Of a DNA stretch of 64,000 nucleotides, positions 51,011-62,688 are shown one piece after another. Made by a program: the position numbers and the translations under genes. This DNA comes from Streptomyces albicerus (GTDB lineage: Bacteria > Actinomycetota > Actinomycetes > Streptomycetales > Streptomycetaceae), in contig NZ_VWMY01000025.1 of assembly GCF_008905045.1 (NCBI RefSeq), forward strand, positions 88,332-152,331, in the 5' to 3' direction. The notes under the pieces are model-generated. The model searched no databases. It saw nothing but the letters and a program-made list of their open reading frames with translations, and was not told the origin of the DNA. How positions within the stretch are numbered: position 1 is the first letter of the stretch; each line of letters begins with the position of its first letter.

Positions 51011-52957
51011 GTGGAGAACCTGATTGCGCTGCTTGTGGCGGCGCCTCTGCTCGGAGCGGCCGTACTGCTGTGCGGCGGCCGGCGCCTCGACGCCGTCGGC
51101 CATGTGATCGGCACGGTCCTCGCGGCCGTCTCCTTCGTGATCGGCGCGATCCTCTTCGCCGACATGCTGGGGAAGGACGAGGAGCACCGGGCCATCGCCC
51201 AGCACCTGTTCAGCTGGATCCCCGTCGAGGGCTTCCAGGCGGACGTGGCCTTCCAGCTCGACCAGCTGTCGATGACGTTCGTGCTGCTGATCACCGGCGT
51301 CGGCTCGCTCATCCACCTGTACTCGATCGGGTACATGGAGCACGACGAGCGGCGCCGCCGCTTCTTCGGCTATCTGAACCTGTTCCTCGCGGCGATGCTG
51401 CTGCTCGTCCTCGCCGACAACTACCTGCTGCTGTACGTCGGCTGGGAGGGCGTCGGCCTCGCCTCGTACCTCCTGATCGGCTTCTGGCAGCACAAGCCCA
51501 GCGCCGCCACCGCCGCTAAGAAGGCCTTCCTGGTCAACCGCGTCGGCGACATGGGCCTGTCGATCGCGATCATGCTGATGTTCACCACCTTCGGGACCTT
51601 CGCCTTCGGGCCGGTCCTGGAGTCCACCGGTGAGACCAGCGAGGGCACGCTCACCGCCATCGGCCTGATGCTGCTGCTCGCCGCCTGCGGCAAGTCCGCC
51701 CAGGTGCCGCTGCAGTCCTGGCTCGGGGACGCGATGGAGGGCCCGACCCCGGTCTCGGCCCTCATCCACGCCGCGACCATGGTGACCGCGGGCGTGTACC
51801 TGATCGTCCGCTCCGGAGAGATCTTCAACGCCGCACCGGACGCACAGCTCGCGACCACCGTGGTCGGAGCGGTCACGCTCCTCTTCGGTGCGATCGTCGG
51901 TTGCGCCAAGGACGACATCAAGAAGGCGCTCGCCGGTTCGACCATGTCGCAGATCGGCTACATGATCCTCGCGGCGGGCCTCGGCCCCATCGGCTACGTC
52001 TTCGCGATCATGCACCTGGTGACGCACGGCTTCTTCAAGGCCGGGCTCTTCCTCGGCGCCGGCTCGGTCATGCACGGCATGAACGACGAGGTCGACATGC
52101 GGAAGTACGGCGGCCTGAGGAAATACATGCCGGTCACCTTCGTGACGTTCGGCCTCGGCTACCTCGCCATCATCGGCTTCCCGGGTCTGTCCGGCTTCTT
52201 CTCCAAGGACAAGATCATCGAGGCGGCGTTCGCGAAGGGCGGCACCGAGGGCTGGATCCTCGGCAGTGTGGCCCTCCTCGGCGCGGCCATCACCGCGTAC
52301 TACATGACGCGCGTGATGCTGCTGACCTTCTTCGGAGAGGAGCGTTGGAGGAACCAACCGACCGCCTCTCCGGCCGACCCGAGTGTGGAGCCGGCGGCCG
52401 AACACCAGGGCGCGCACGCTGAACCGCACCCGCACGAGTCCCCCAGGTCCATGACGATCCCGATGATCGTGCTGGCCTTCGGATCGGTCTTCGCGGGCGC
52501 GTTCTTCGGCATCGGCGACCGGTTCATGCACTGGCTGGAGCCCGTCACCGAGCACGCGCACGGTCACCCGCCGATCGGCGCGACGACGGTCACGCTCTCC
52601 ACGGTGGCCGTGATGGTCATCGGCGTCGGTGCCGCCTACCTCCAGTACGGGCGCCGTCCCGTCCCGGTCGTCGCCCCGCGCGGCTCCCTGCTCACCCGGG
52701 CCGCCCGGCGCGACCTCCTCCAGGACGACTTCAACCACGTCGTCCTCGTACGCGGCGGAGAGCACCTCACGCGCTCCCTGGTGTACGTCGACCACACGCT
52801 GGTCGACGGGGTCGTCAACGGCACGGCGGCCTCGATGGGCGGCTTCTCCGGACGGCTCCGCAAGCTGCAGAACGGCTACGCGCGGTCGTACGCGGTCTCG
52901 ATGTTCGGCGGTGCTGCGATCCTCATCGCCGCGACCCTGCTGATGAGGGCGGTCTGA
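51011..52957 (+). CDS. nuoL: NADH-quinone oxidoreductase subunit L
   Basis: 648 residues from GTG 51011. Antiporter-like: NYLLLYVGWEGVGLASYLLI, WLGDAMEGPTPVSALIHAAT, HLVTHGFFKAGLFLGAGS. A His-rich cytoplasmic or periplasmic loop (AAEHQGAHAEPHPHESP, about 460-478) is notable. It carries the long lateral helix of the membrane arm. Confidence 0.96.
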   Translation: MENLIALLVAAPLLGAAVLLCGGRRLDAVGHVIGTVLAAVSFVIGAILFADMLGKDEEHRAIAQHLFSWIPVEGFQADVAFQLDQLSMTFVLLITGVGSLIHLYSIGYMEHDERRRRFFGYLNLFLAAMLLLVLADNYLLLYVGWEGVGLASYLLIGFWQHKPSAATAAKKAFLVNRVGDMGLSIAIMLMFTTFGTFAFGPVLESTGETSEGTLTAIGLMLLLAACGKSAQVPLQSWLGDAMEGPTPVSALIHAATMVTAGVYLIVRSGEIFNAAPDAQLATTVVGAVTLLFGAIVGCAKDDIKKALAGSTMSQIGYMILAAGLGPIGYVFAIMHLVTHGFFKAGLFLGAGSVMHGMNDEVDMRKYGGLRKYMPVTFVTFGLGYLAIIGFPGLSGFFSKDKIIEAAFAKGGTEGWILGSVALLGAAITAYYMTRVMLLTFFGEERWRNQPTASPADPSVEPAAEHQGAHAEPHPHESPRSMTIPMIVLAFGSVFAGAFFGIGDRFMHWLEPVTEHAHGHPPIGATTVTLSTVAVMVIGVGAAYLQYGRRPVPVVAPRGSLLTRAARRDLLQDDFNHVVLVRGGEHLTRSLVYVDHTLVDGVVNGTAASMGGFSGRLRKLQNGYARSYAVSMFGGAAILIAATLLMRAV

Positions 52958-52962
52958 TACCG

Positions 52963-54534
52963 ATGTCCTTTCCTCTGCTGACAGCGACGGCGGCGCTCCC
53001 GGCCCTCGGGGCGATCGCCACGGCCGCCGTGCCGGCCGCACGCCGCACCGCCGCCAAGTGGCTGGCGCTGCTCGTCTCGCTCGCCACCCTGGTGCTCGCC
53101 CTTGTCGTCCTGGTCCGCTTCGACCCGGACGGCGACCGCTACCAGCTCACCGAATCGCACGCCTGGATCAAGGACTTCGGGGTGCGGTACGAGCTGGGCG
53201 TGGACGGCATCGCGGTGGCGCTGATCGCGCTGACCGCCCTGCTGATCCCGTTCGTGATCCTCGCGGGCTGGCACGACGCCGACCCCCTGGAGACGAAGAG
53301 CAGCCGCTGGCGCCCGACCCAGGGCTTCTTCGCCCTGATCCTCGGCGTCGAGGCGATGGTGATCATCTCCTTCGAGGCCACCGACGTCTTCCTCTTCTAC
53401 ATCTTCTTCGAAGCCATGCTCATCCCGATGTACTTCCTCATCGGCGGCTTCGGGGACCGAGCCCACGCCGGTTCGGACGAGCACGCGGCGGCCCAGCGCT
53501 CGTACGCCGCCGTGAAGTTCCTCCTCTACAACCTGGTCGGCGGCCTGATCATGCTGGCCGCCGTGATCGGGCTCTACGTAGTGGCCGGAAACTTCTCGCT
53601 CCAGGAGATCGCCGAAGCCCGGGCCAACGGCTCGCTGGACATGGCGACCAACACCGAGCGGTGGCTCTTCCTGGGCTTCTTCTTCGCCTTCGCGGTGAAG
53701 GCACCCCTGTGGCCGCTGCACACCTGGCTGCCCAACGCGATGGGGGAGGCCACCGCCCCGGTAGCCGTACTGATCACGGCGGTGGTCGACAAGGTCGGCA
53801 CCTTCGCGATGCTCCGCTTCTGCCTCCAGCTCTTCCCGGAGGCCTCGAAGTGGGCGACGCCGGTCATCCTCGTGCTCGCCCTGATCAGCATCATCTACGG
53901 GGCGCTGCTCGCGGTCGGCCAGCGCGACATCAAGCGGCTGGTGGCGTACGCGTCGATCTCCCACTTCGGGTTCATCATCATGGGCATCTTCGCGATGACC
54001 AGCCAGGGCCAGTCGGGCGCGACGCTCTACATGGTCAACCACGGGATCTCGACCGCCGCGCTGATGCTGGTGGCCGGCTTCCTGATCTCGAGGCGCGGTT
54101 CGCGTCTGATCGCCGACTACGGAGGAGTGCAGAAAGTCGCCCCGGTGCTCGCCGGCACCTTCCTGATGGGCAGCCTCGCGACACTGTCGCTGCCGGGGCT
54201 CGCGCCGTTCGTGAGTGAGTTCCTGGTCCTGGTCGGCACGTTCTCGCGCTACCCGGCGATCGGGATCATCGCCACCTTCGGCATCGTTCTCGCCGCGCTC
54301 TACACGCTCGTCCTCTACCAGCGGACGATGACGGGCCCGGTTAAGGCCGAGGTCTCGGCCATGCCCGACCTCAGGGTGCGGGAGCTCGTGGTCGTCACCC
54401 CGCTGATCGCCCTGCTGATCTTCCTCGGCGTCTATCCGAAGCCGATCACCGACATCGTCAACCCGGCGGTCAAGCAGACCATGTCCGACGTCCAGAAGAA
54501 GGACCCCCAGCCCGAGGTGGAGGCGGCCAAGTGA
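52963..54534 (+). CDS. nuoM: NADH-quinone oxidoreductase subunit M
   Basis: 523 residues from ATG 52963. Antiporter-like, with FEAMLIPMYFLIGGFG, FAVKAPLWPLHTWLPNAMGE and RLVAYASISHFGFIIMGIF. GTGA overlap with nuoN. Confidence 0.97.
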   Translation: MSFPLLTATAALPALGAIATAAVPAARRTAAKWLALLVSLATLVLALVVLVRFDPDGDRYQLTESHAWIKDFGVRYELGVDGIAVALIALTALLIPFVILAGWHDADPLETKSSRWRPTQGFFALILGVEAMVIISFEATDVFLFYIFFEAMLIPMYFLIGGFGDRAHAGSDEHAAAQRSYAAVKFLLYNLVGGLIMLAAVIGLYVVAGNFSLQEIAEARANGSLDMATNTERWLFLGFFFAFAVKAPLWPLHTWLPNAMGEATAPVAVLITAVVDKVGTFAMLRFCLQLFPEASKWATPVILVLALISIIYGALLAVGQRDIKRLVAYASISHFGFIIMGIFAMTSQGQSGATLYMVNHGISTAALMLVAGFLISRRGSRLIADYGGVQKVAPVLAGTFLMGSLATLSLPGLAPFVSEFLVLVGTFSRYPAIGIIATFGIVLAALYTLVLYQRTMTGPVKAEVSAMPDLRVRELVVVTPLIALLIFLGVYPKPITDIVNPAVKQTMSDVQKKDPQPEVEAAK

Positions 54535-56180
54535 GCGCAGCAGCCGTCCACAGCCTGTGGACAATGGCGGCGGACCCGATCGACAAGATCGACGCGCCGA
54601 AGATCGAATACGGGCAGTTGTCGCCCACCCTGATCGTCATCGGTGCGGCGATCGTCGGGATCCTGGTCGAGGCCTTCGTGCCCCGCAAGTCCCGTTACTA
54701 CGTCCAGGTGTTCATGTCCGTCGTCGCCCTCGCCGCCGCCTTCGCCGCGGTCGTGGGGCTCGCGGCCGGCGGATACGGCACCACGAAGGCGGGCATCGCC
54801 GCGATGGGCGCCATCGCGGTCGACGGGCCCGCACTCTTCCTGCAGGGCACGATCCTGCTCGCCGGTCTGCTCGGTGTGTTCACGTTCGCCGAGCGGCGCC
54901 TCGACCCCGTGGCGCACGGAAACCGAGTCGACTCGTTCGCGGCACAAGCCGCGTCCGTGCCGGGCAGCGACAGCGAGAAGGCCGCGGTCAAGGCCGGGTT
55001 CACCACGACCGAGGTGTTCCCGCTGCTGCTCTTCGCGATCGGCGGCATGCTCATCTTCCCGTCGGCGAACGACCTGCTGACGCTGTTCATCGCCCTGGAA
55101 GTCTTCTCGCTGCCGCTCTACCTGCTGTGCGCCGTGGCCCGCCGCAAGCGGATCATGTCGCAGGAGGCCGCGGTCAAGTACTTCCTGCTCGGCGCCTTCG
55201 CTTCCGCGTTCACCCTCTTCGGCATCGCCCTGCTGTACGGCTACGCCGGCTCGGTGTCGTACGCGACGATCGCGCAGGTCGTCGACGGCACGATCGAGAC
55301 GGTGAACCCGGCACTCGCCGGCACCATGGGCAACGACGCGCTGTTGCTCATCGGCGCCGCGATGGTCGTCATGGGCCTGCTGTTCAAGGTCGGCGCGGTG
55401 CCGTTCCACATGTGGACCCCGGATGTGTATCAGGGCGCGCCGACACCGGTGACCGGCTTCATGGCCGCCGCGACCAAGGTGGCCGCCTTCGGCGCGCTGC
55501 TGCGGCTGCTGTACGTCGTGCTGCCGGGCCTGCGCTGGGACTGGCGGCCGGTGATGATGGCCGTCGCGATCGTCACCATGCTGGGCGGTGCGATCGTCGC
55601 GATCACCCAGACCGACATCAAACGGCTGCTGGCGTACTCGTCCATCGCGCACGCGGGCTTCATCCTCGCGGGTGTCATCGCGACGACGCCGGACGGTGTC
55701 TCGTCGGTGCTCTTCTACCTGGGCGCCTACTCGTTCGTGACGATCGGCGCGTTCGCGGTGGTCACGCTCGTACGGGACGCGGGCGGCGAGGCCACGCACC
55801 TGTCCAAGTGGGCCGGGCTCGGACGCAGGTCGCCACTGGTGGCGGCCGTGTTCGCGGTGTTCCTGCTGGCCTTCGCGGGCATCCCGCTGACCTCGGGCTT
55901 CGCCGGGAAGTTCGCCGTGTTCAAGGCGGCGGCCGAGGGCGGCGCGGGCGCGCTGGTCGTGGTCGGTGTGATCTCCTCGGCCATCGCGGCCTTCTTCTAC
56001 ATCCGCGTCATCGTGCTCATGTTCTTCAGTGAGCCGCGCCCGGAGGGGCCGACGGTCGCCGTGCCGTCGCCGCTCACGATGGCGGCGATCGGGGTGGGAG
56101 TGGCGGTCACGCTGGTGCTCGGTGTGGCGCCGCAGTACTTCCTCGACCTGGCGGGGCAGGCGGGCGTTTTCGTCCGCTGA
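54531..56180 (+). CDS. nuoN: NADH-quinone oxidoreductase subunit N
   Basis: 549 residues from GTG 54531. Antiporter-like, with FIALEVFSLPLYLLCAVARR, VGAVPFHMWTPDVYQGAPTP and RLLAYSSIAHAGFILAG. A longer N-terminal part than E. coli NuoN (485 residues). Last gene of the operon, followed by a strong terminator. Confidence 0.97.
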   Translation: MSAAAVHSLWTMAADPIDKIDAPKIEYGQLSPTLIVIGAAIVGILVEAFVPRKSRYYVQVFMSVVALAAAFAAVVGLAAGGYGTTKAGIAAMGAIAVDGPALFLQGTILLAGLLGVFTFAERRLDPVAHGNRVDSFAAQAASVPGSDSEKAAVKAGFTTTEVFPLLLFAIGGMLIFPSANDLLTLFIALEVFSLPLYLLCAVARRKRIMSQEAAVKYFLLGAFASAFTLFGIALLYGYAGSVSYATIAQVVDGTIETVNPALAGTMGNDALLLIGAAMVVMGLLFKVGAVPFHMWTPDVYQGAPTPVTGFMAAATKVAAFGALLRLLYVVLPGLRWDWRPVMMAVAIVTMLGGAIVAITQTDIKRLLAYSSIAHAGFILAGVIATTPDGVSSVLFYLGAYSFVTIGAFAVVTLVRDAGGEATHLSKWAGLGRRSPLVAAVFAVFLLAFAGIPLTSGFAGKFAVFKAAAEGGAGALVVVGVISSAIAAFFYIRVIVLMFFSEPRPEGPTVAVPSPLTMAAIGVGVAVTLVLGVAPQYFLDLAGQAGVFVR

Positions 56181-56189
56181 CCTCCTGCT

Positions 56190-56227
56190 CTTCGGGCCCC
56201 GGCTCCTTTGGGAGCCGGGGCCCGAAG
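56190..56227 (+). terminator. intrinsic terminator of the nuo operon
   Basis: CTTCGGGCCCCGGCTCC (56190-56206), TTTG, GGAGCCGGGGCCCGAAG (56211-56227), followed by TGTTTT. A 17-bp perfect stem plus T-run nine bases after the nuoN stop. Confidence 0.92.
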
Positions 56228-56358
56228 TGTTTTCGGGGTGAGCTGACGGATGCGTTCCGCGGATGCTCCGTCGCAGCCTGTGGATAACTCTGAGGCTGTC
56301 GGTGCGGACCCCTATCGTGGACGCAGTGGTCGAGGCACGACGTACGGGGGACGGGACG

Positions 56359-58362
<2,004 letters not shown>

Positions 58363-58370
58363 GCGGCGGC

Positions 58371-58413
58371 CGTGGCCGCGCGGCTGCGCCTTCGGCGCGT
58401 GGCCGCGGGCCAC
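58371..58413. terminator. imperfect hairpin between convergent recQ and fahA
   Basis: GTGGCCGCGCGGCTGCGCC, loop TTC, GGCGCGTGGCCGCGGGCCAC pair with some bulges. It sits just after the recQ stop, with fahA ending at 58503 on the other strand. Confidence 0.4.
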
Positions 58414-58502
58414 GGCGGTGCCGCCGGGCCAGCCCCGTGCACCAGCAGCAGCGGTCGCACGGTCCGCCCCGTCGGGTTCGGACCACCGGCCACCGGCTGA
58501 GG

Positions 58503-59717
58503 TCAGGACCCCGCGACGACCCGACCTGTCACCTCGCCAAGCCCCACCCGTGTCCCGTCGGGCCCCGGTGCCCAGGCCGTCAGGGTCACGACGTCCCCGT
58601 CCTCCAGGAACGTCCGCTTGCCGTCGGGGAGTTCGAGGGTGTCCCGGCCGTTCCAGGTCAGCTCCAGGAGCGAGCCCCGTTCGCGCTCCGAAGGCCCGCT
58701 CACCGTTCCCGACCCGTACAGATCGCCCGTGCGCAGCGACGCCCCGTTCACCGTCATGTGGGCGAGCTGCTGGGCGGCCGTCCAGTACATGGTCGAAAAG
58801 GGAGGCTCGGAGACGATGTGGCCGTTGATGGCGACGGAGATCCGCAGGTCGTAGCCGCTGGGGTCCTCCGAGGCGTCGTCCAGGTAGGGAAGGAGAGGGT
58901 GCGTACGCGTCGGGGGCGCGACCCGGGCGTCCTCCAGGGCGTCGAGGGGCGTGATCCAGGCAGACACCGAGGTGGCGAAGGACTTGCCGAGGAACGGGCC
59001 GAGGGGGACGTACTCCCAGGCCTGGAGGTCGCGCGCGGACCAGTCGTTGAGGAGGCAGAGGCCGAAGACGTGGTCGCGGAAGTCGCTCAGCGGCACGGGC
59101 GTGCCCATCGCGGAGGGCGTGCCGACCACGAAGCCGACCTCCGCCTCGATGTCCAGCCGGACGGACGGGCCGAAGACCGGCGCCGGGTCCGTCGGGGCCT
59201 TGCGCTGACCGGAGGGGCGTACGACCTCGGTCCCGGAGACCACGACGGTGCCCGACCGGCCGTGGTAACCGATCGGCAGATGCTTCCAGTTGGGGGTGAG
59301 GGAGTCGGCGGCGTCGGGGCGGAAGATCTGACCGACGTTACGGGCGTGGTTCTCGGAGGCATAGAAGTCGACGTAGTCGGCGACCTCGAAGGGGAGGTGG
59401 AGCGTCACCTCGGAAAGCGGGTGCAGCAGGGGTGCGACGGTCTCGCGGTGGGCGGGCACCGTGACCCAGGCGGTGATCGCGCGCCGCACGTCGGACCAAG
59501 CCGTACGGCCGGCCGCGAGCAGCGGGTTCAGCGAGGGGCGGGCGAGCAGGGCGGCGTACGGGGAGCCGAGTTCCACGGCCGCGGCCCCTGCGTCCAGGAC
59601 GTGGTCGCCCAGCCGGACGCCCACGCTCCGTAGGTCGGAGTCGCCCAGGGAGAACACGCCGTACGGAAGATTGTGCGGGCCGAAGGGATCGCCCTCGGGG
59701 ACATCGAAGGGGGGCAT
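58503..59717 (-). CDS. fahA: fumarylacetoacetase
   Basis: 404 residues from ATG 59717, GAGG upstream. N-terminal domain then the FAH hydrolase: DYVDFYASENHARNVGQIF, the metal-binding acids in DIEAEVGFVVG and LNDWSARDLQAWEYVPLG, and PSERERGSLLELTWNGRD. It hydrolyses fumarylacetoacetate to fumarate and acetoacetate, the last step of tyrosine breakdown. It stands alone, without the usual hmgA neighbour. Confidence 0.93.
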   Translation of the reverse strand: MPPFDVPEGDPFGPHNLPYGVFSLGDSDLRSVGVRLGDHVLDAGAAAVELGSPYAALLARPSLNPLLAAGRTAWSDVRRAITAWVTVPAHRETVAPLLHPLSEVTLHLPFEVADYVDFYASENHARNVGQIFRPDAADSLTPNWKHLPIGYHGRSGTVVVSGTEVVRPSGQRKAPTDPAPVFGPSVRLDIEAEVGFVVGTPSAMGTPVPLSDFRDHVFGLCLLNDWSARDLQAWEYVPLGPFLGKSFATSVSAWITPLDALEDARVAPPTRTHPLLPYLDDASEDPSGYDLRISVAINGHIVSEPPFSTMYWTAAQQLAHMTVNGASLRTGDLYGSGTVSGPSERERGSLLELTWNGRDTLELPDGKRTFLEDGDVVTLTAWAPGPDGTRVGLGEVTGRVVAGS

Positions 59718-59910
59718 CGGGTGCTGCCTCGCTTTCCGTGTGGGTGGGGCACACGTTACGGGGGAGTTGCTGGTCTTGGGCAGTGTCTAAAGAGTTCGCA
59801 ATGTCCGGATAAGCCTTGTCGGAGGGGATGATTCAGGATTAGCGTCCTTTCGGTGGACACGGGCGGGGTGGGGTCCGGGTCCGGTAGAGGGGACACGTGG
59901 GGGGACCCGT

Positions 59911-60393
59911 GGCCAGAAGCTCCGCAAGCGTGCCGCGTACCGCCATCTGCCCCCGCAGGCACGGCACTTCCTCGTCCGCCGCGTACTCGGTTCTCTCGGC
60001 GCCTGGTGGCTGCGGGCGCGGTTCGAGGGGAAGGTGCAGGTGAGCGAGGTGTCGCGGATCGTCCGCTCCGGATCGGCCGACGGCCGCCCGGCCCTCGTCG
60101 TCCGGACCCTCGGCGGCCGCGTCGAGGAACTCTCCGCGGACCACCTCGTCGCCGCGACCGGATACCGCGTCGACCTCGCCGCGATGGACTTCCTCGGGCA
60201 CGAACTGCGTACGGAGCTGGCGGTGAGCCGGGGGACACCGAAGCTGGGCGCCGGGTTCAGGTCCTCCGTACCCGGGCTGTACTTCACGGGGTTGCCCGCG
60301 GCGGCTTCGTACGGGCCGGTGATGCGGTTCGTGTGCGGGACGGAGTTCGCTTCGCCACGGTTGGTTCGGCACGTGGCGAGGGCGCACGGCTGA
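59911..60393 (+). pseudogene. C-terminal remnant of an FAD/NAD(P)-dependent oxidoreductase
   Basis: The frame reads GQKLRKRAAYRHLPPQARHF, later RVLGSLGAWWLRARFEGKV, then VSRIVRSGSADGRPALVV, DHLVAATGYRVDLA, VPGLYFTGLPAAASYGP and GTEFASPRLVRHVARAHG to the stop. DHLVAATGYR and PGLYFTG are end motifs of flavin monooxygenase-type enzymes. The FAD-binding N-terminus (GxGxxG) is missing, and no start codon exists in frame before GTG 60034. This is a broken gene; only the last 119 codons would be translatable from that GTG. Confidence 0.65.
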
Positions 60394-60601
60394 GCAAGGG
60401 GCGTCCCCGGATGTGTCCCCGGATGCTCGGCAGGAAGGTGACTTGCCACGTCCTGATCGTGGCTTCGGGGGCGCTGCGACCGGTGCCGTCCATCAGGACG
60501 ACGGCAAGGGTGAGTTGCTGGGCTGACTACGGTGACCAGGGTGCCTGACGAGATACCGGACGACGTCCGGTTCCCGTCGAGTCGTTGGGCCATTCGATCC
60601 G

Positions 60602-60607
60602 TATTCT
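60602..60607 (+). promoter_or_regulatory. -10 box of the HAD gene (probably leaderless)
   Basis: TATTCT (60602-60607) is six bases before ATG 60614, and there is no ribosome site, so the transcript may start at the ATG. No convincing -35 is seen. Confidence 0.4.
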
Positions 60608-60613
60608 CTGATC

Positions 60614-61426
60614 ATGGCCGCACCGACTGCATATGCACTTATCGCCACTGACCTGGATGGAACGCTGCTGCGCGGCGACGACACCATCTCCGACCGGTCA
60701 CGGGCCGCGCTGGCGACGGCGGTCGAGGGGGGCGCGCGGCACCTCGTGGTGACGGGACGACCGGCCCCGCGCGTACGGCCGTTGCTCGACGAGCTGGGCA
60801 GTCAGGGGCTCGCTGTGTGCGGGCAGGGAGCGCAGTTGTACGACGTCGGCGCCGACCGCATGGTGTGGTCGGTCACCCTCGACCGCGAGCTGGCCGAGAC
60901 GGCGCTCGGCAAGATCGAGGCGGAGACCGGGGACGTGTACGCGGCCGTCGACCAGGACGGGGTCGACGGCCTCACGCTCATAGAGCCGGGGTACGAGATG
61001 CCGCACCCCACGCTCCCGGCGGTACGCGTCCTGCGCCGAGACGACCTCTGGGCGGAACCCATCAGCAAGGTGCTGCTGCGCCATCCGCTGTTGTCCGACG
61101 ACGAGTTGGCGTCCGCGGCCCGCGGAGCGGTCGGTTCCCTCGCCACCGTCACGATGTCCGGCCCCGGCACCGTCGAACTCCAGCCATGTGGCGTGACCAA
61201 GGCGACGGGCCTCGCCCTCGCGGCCGAACACCTCGGCCTCACCCCCGCCGCCACGATCGCCTTCGGGGACATGCCCAACGACATCCCGATGTTCGACTGG
61301 GCCGCGCATGGAGTCGCGATGGCCAACGCGCATCCCGAACTCAAGGCGGTGGCCGACGAGGTGACCCTGTCGAACGAGGATGACGGGATCGCGGTGGTGC
61401 TGGAGCGGTTGTTCGCCCGCCTGTAG
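60614..61426 (+). CDS. Cof-type HAD-family phosphatase
   Basis: 270 residues from ATG 60614. Motif I IATDLDGTLLRGDD (D13, D15), motif II VVTGRPAPRVRPLL, and motif IV IAFGDMPNDIPMFDWA with Asp residues for Mg2+. A Cof cap domain lies between. It dephosphorylates sugar phosphates or similar small molecules; the substrate is unknown. Confidence 0.9.
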   Translation: MAAPTAYALIATDLDGTLLRGDDTISDRSRAALATAVEGGARHLVVTGRPAPRVRPLLDELGSQGLAVCGQGAQLYDVGADRMVWSVTLDRELAETALGKIEAETGDVYAAVDQDGVDGLTLIEPGYEMPHPTLPAVRVLRRDDLWAEPISKVLLRHPLLSDDELASAARGAVGSLATVTMSGPGTVELQPCGVTKATGLALAAEHLGLTPAATIAFGDMPNDIPMFDWAAHGVAMANAHPELKAVADEVTLSNEDDGIAVVLERLFARL

Positions 61427-61490
61427 ACCGCCGCCCGCGGGCCCGCCCATGGACCGCCGCCCGCGGACTCGCCCATGGACCAGCAGCCCG
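61427..61490. repeat. 26-bp tandem repeat, 2.5 copies
   Basis: Units begin ACCGCCGCCCGCGG at 61427 and 61453, each followed by a 12-base segment ending GCCCATGG. A third, changed unit (ACCAGCAGCCCGCGG, 61479) becomes the left part of the terminator hairpin. Confidence 0.65.
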
Positions 61491-61509
61491 CGGCTGCTGG
61501 TCCATGGGC
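61471..61509. terminator. 18-bp perfect hairpin between convergent genes
   Basis: GCCCATGGACCAGCAGCC (61471-61488), CGC, GGCTGCTGGTCCATGGGC (61492-61509). It lies between the HAD gene and the LysM-transglycosylase gene and can stop both transcripts. Confidence 0.85.
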
Positions 61510-61566
61510 CCCGTCTTGCGGGCCCGCCATAGGCCTGGCCCGCGGGCGTGCCGCCCAAAGGCCTGC

Positions 61567-62310
61567 TCAGTACGCCCCGAAGACGTTGTCGATCGAGCCG
61601 TACCTCGCGGCGGCGTAGTTGCAGGCCGCCGTGATGTTGGCCACCGGGTCGAAGGGGTCCATCGAGGTGCCGGCCACGTGGTACGTGGCGAAGGTCGGAG
61701 CGATGACCTGGAGGAGCCCCTTCGACGGCGTACCGGCCGCGGCGTTGGAGTCCCAGTTGTTGATGGCCTGCGGGTTTCCCGACGACTCGCGCATGATGTT
61801 GCGGTGGATGCCGTCGTACGTGCCCGGGATTCCCTTCTGGGCCATGATGTCCAGCGACTCCCGGATCCAGCCGTCGAGGTTGTTCGCGTACGTCTTCGCG
61901 GCGGCGGGGGTGACGGCGGACGCCGTGGTCGTCTTCTTTGCTGAGGTTTGGGCGTTTTTCGTGCCCACTGTCAGCTGGAGGCCGGGACGGATGAATGCCG
62001 GATCGTCGCCGATGACCGCGCGGTTGGCCTTGTACAGCTTCTGCCAGTCGCCGCTCGTGTGCTTTCGCGCGATCTTGGACAGGGTGTCGCCCGCGGCCAC
62101 CTTGTACGTGACGAGCGAGACCTGCGGGACCGCAGTCGCCGCAGTCGGCGCGGCCTGGCTGACCTGCGCGATCTGCGTCGGCTGTGCGGCGTGGGCGCCG
62201 GTCGCTCCCACGATGGGGAGCGCGAGCGCGGCTCCGCCCGTCCCCGCGGCAACGACACCGCGAGTGAGCGTGCGGGACTTAGGACGGCGGTGCTTACCTC
62301 GTGCGGCCAT
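61567..62310 (-). CDS. secreted LysM - transglycosylase (SLT-like) cell-wall hydrolase
   Basis: 247 residues from ATG 62310, GAGAGGA upstream. Signal peptide to about residue 41 (GATGAHAAQP). One LysM unit at about 68-115 (YKVAAGDTLSKIARKHTSGD, LYKANRAVIG, IRPGLQLTVG). The transglycosylase domain (about 145-247) has RNIMRESSGNPQAINNWDSN with the probable catalytic E175, then GLLQVIAPTF. It cleaves peptidoglycan glycan strands outside the cell. A c-di-AMP riboswitch in the leader and a Crp-like site upstream indicate control by two nucleotide signals. Confidence 0.9.
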   Translation of the reverse strand: MAARGKHRRPKSRTLTRGVVAAGTGGAALALPIVGATGAHAAQPTQIAQVSQAAPTAATAVPQVSLVTYKVAAGDTLSKIARKHTSGDWQKLYKANRAVIGDDPAFIRPGLQLTVGTKNAQTSAKKTTTASAVTPAAAKTYANNLDGWIRESLDIMAQKGIPGTYDGIHRNIMRESSGNPQAINNWDSNAAAGTPSKGLLQVIAPTFATYHVAGTSMDPFDPVANITAACNYAAARYGSIDNVFGAY

Positions 62311-62339
62311 GGCGCATTTCCTCTCCGACGCCTGCGAGG

Positions 62340-62500
62340 TGAGCTGTCGGGTTCGGGCGGGAGATGCCCGGCCGCACGGTGAAATGCGACTTGACCCCGA
62401 GCCGTTCCGGCATGCCCGGATCGGCGACTTACCTGGGTCCCCCGCTCCTGCCGTAGCGCGTGGATGGGTGGGTTCCGGACGGCGGCAGGATTCGGCGATC
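62340..62500 (-). promoter_or_regulatory. ydaO/yuaA-type c-di-AMP riboswitch
   Basis: On the minus-strand RNA, GAUCGCCGAAUCCUGCC starts the element. The UCCUGCCG / CGGCAGGA arms (62490-62483 and 62453-62446) pair, followed by GCGGGGGACCCAGGUAAG and CUCGGGGUCAAG, the two conserved ydaO loops. It ends about 30 bases before the ATG. In Streptomyces such switches precede cell-wall hydrolase genes, where bound c-di-AMP shuts expression off. Confidence 0.83.
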
Positions 62501-62688
62501 CGCCCGGATCGACGCGAACGTATGCGAGAGCACATGTCCGGAACAAGCCCCGAATTCGCGACGCAACCCGCCTGACCTTGTAGCGTCAAAGGGGAAAATC
62601 ACCCGATTACGCCGGAACGCAAAACTCAACTTGCCTTAAGCAAATAGGGAATCGCTGGAGACCGCATCGTGCCCCGACTCGTCCGGAC

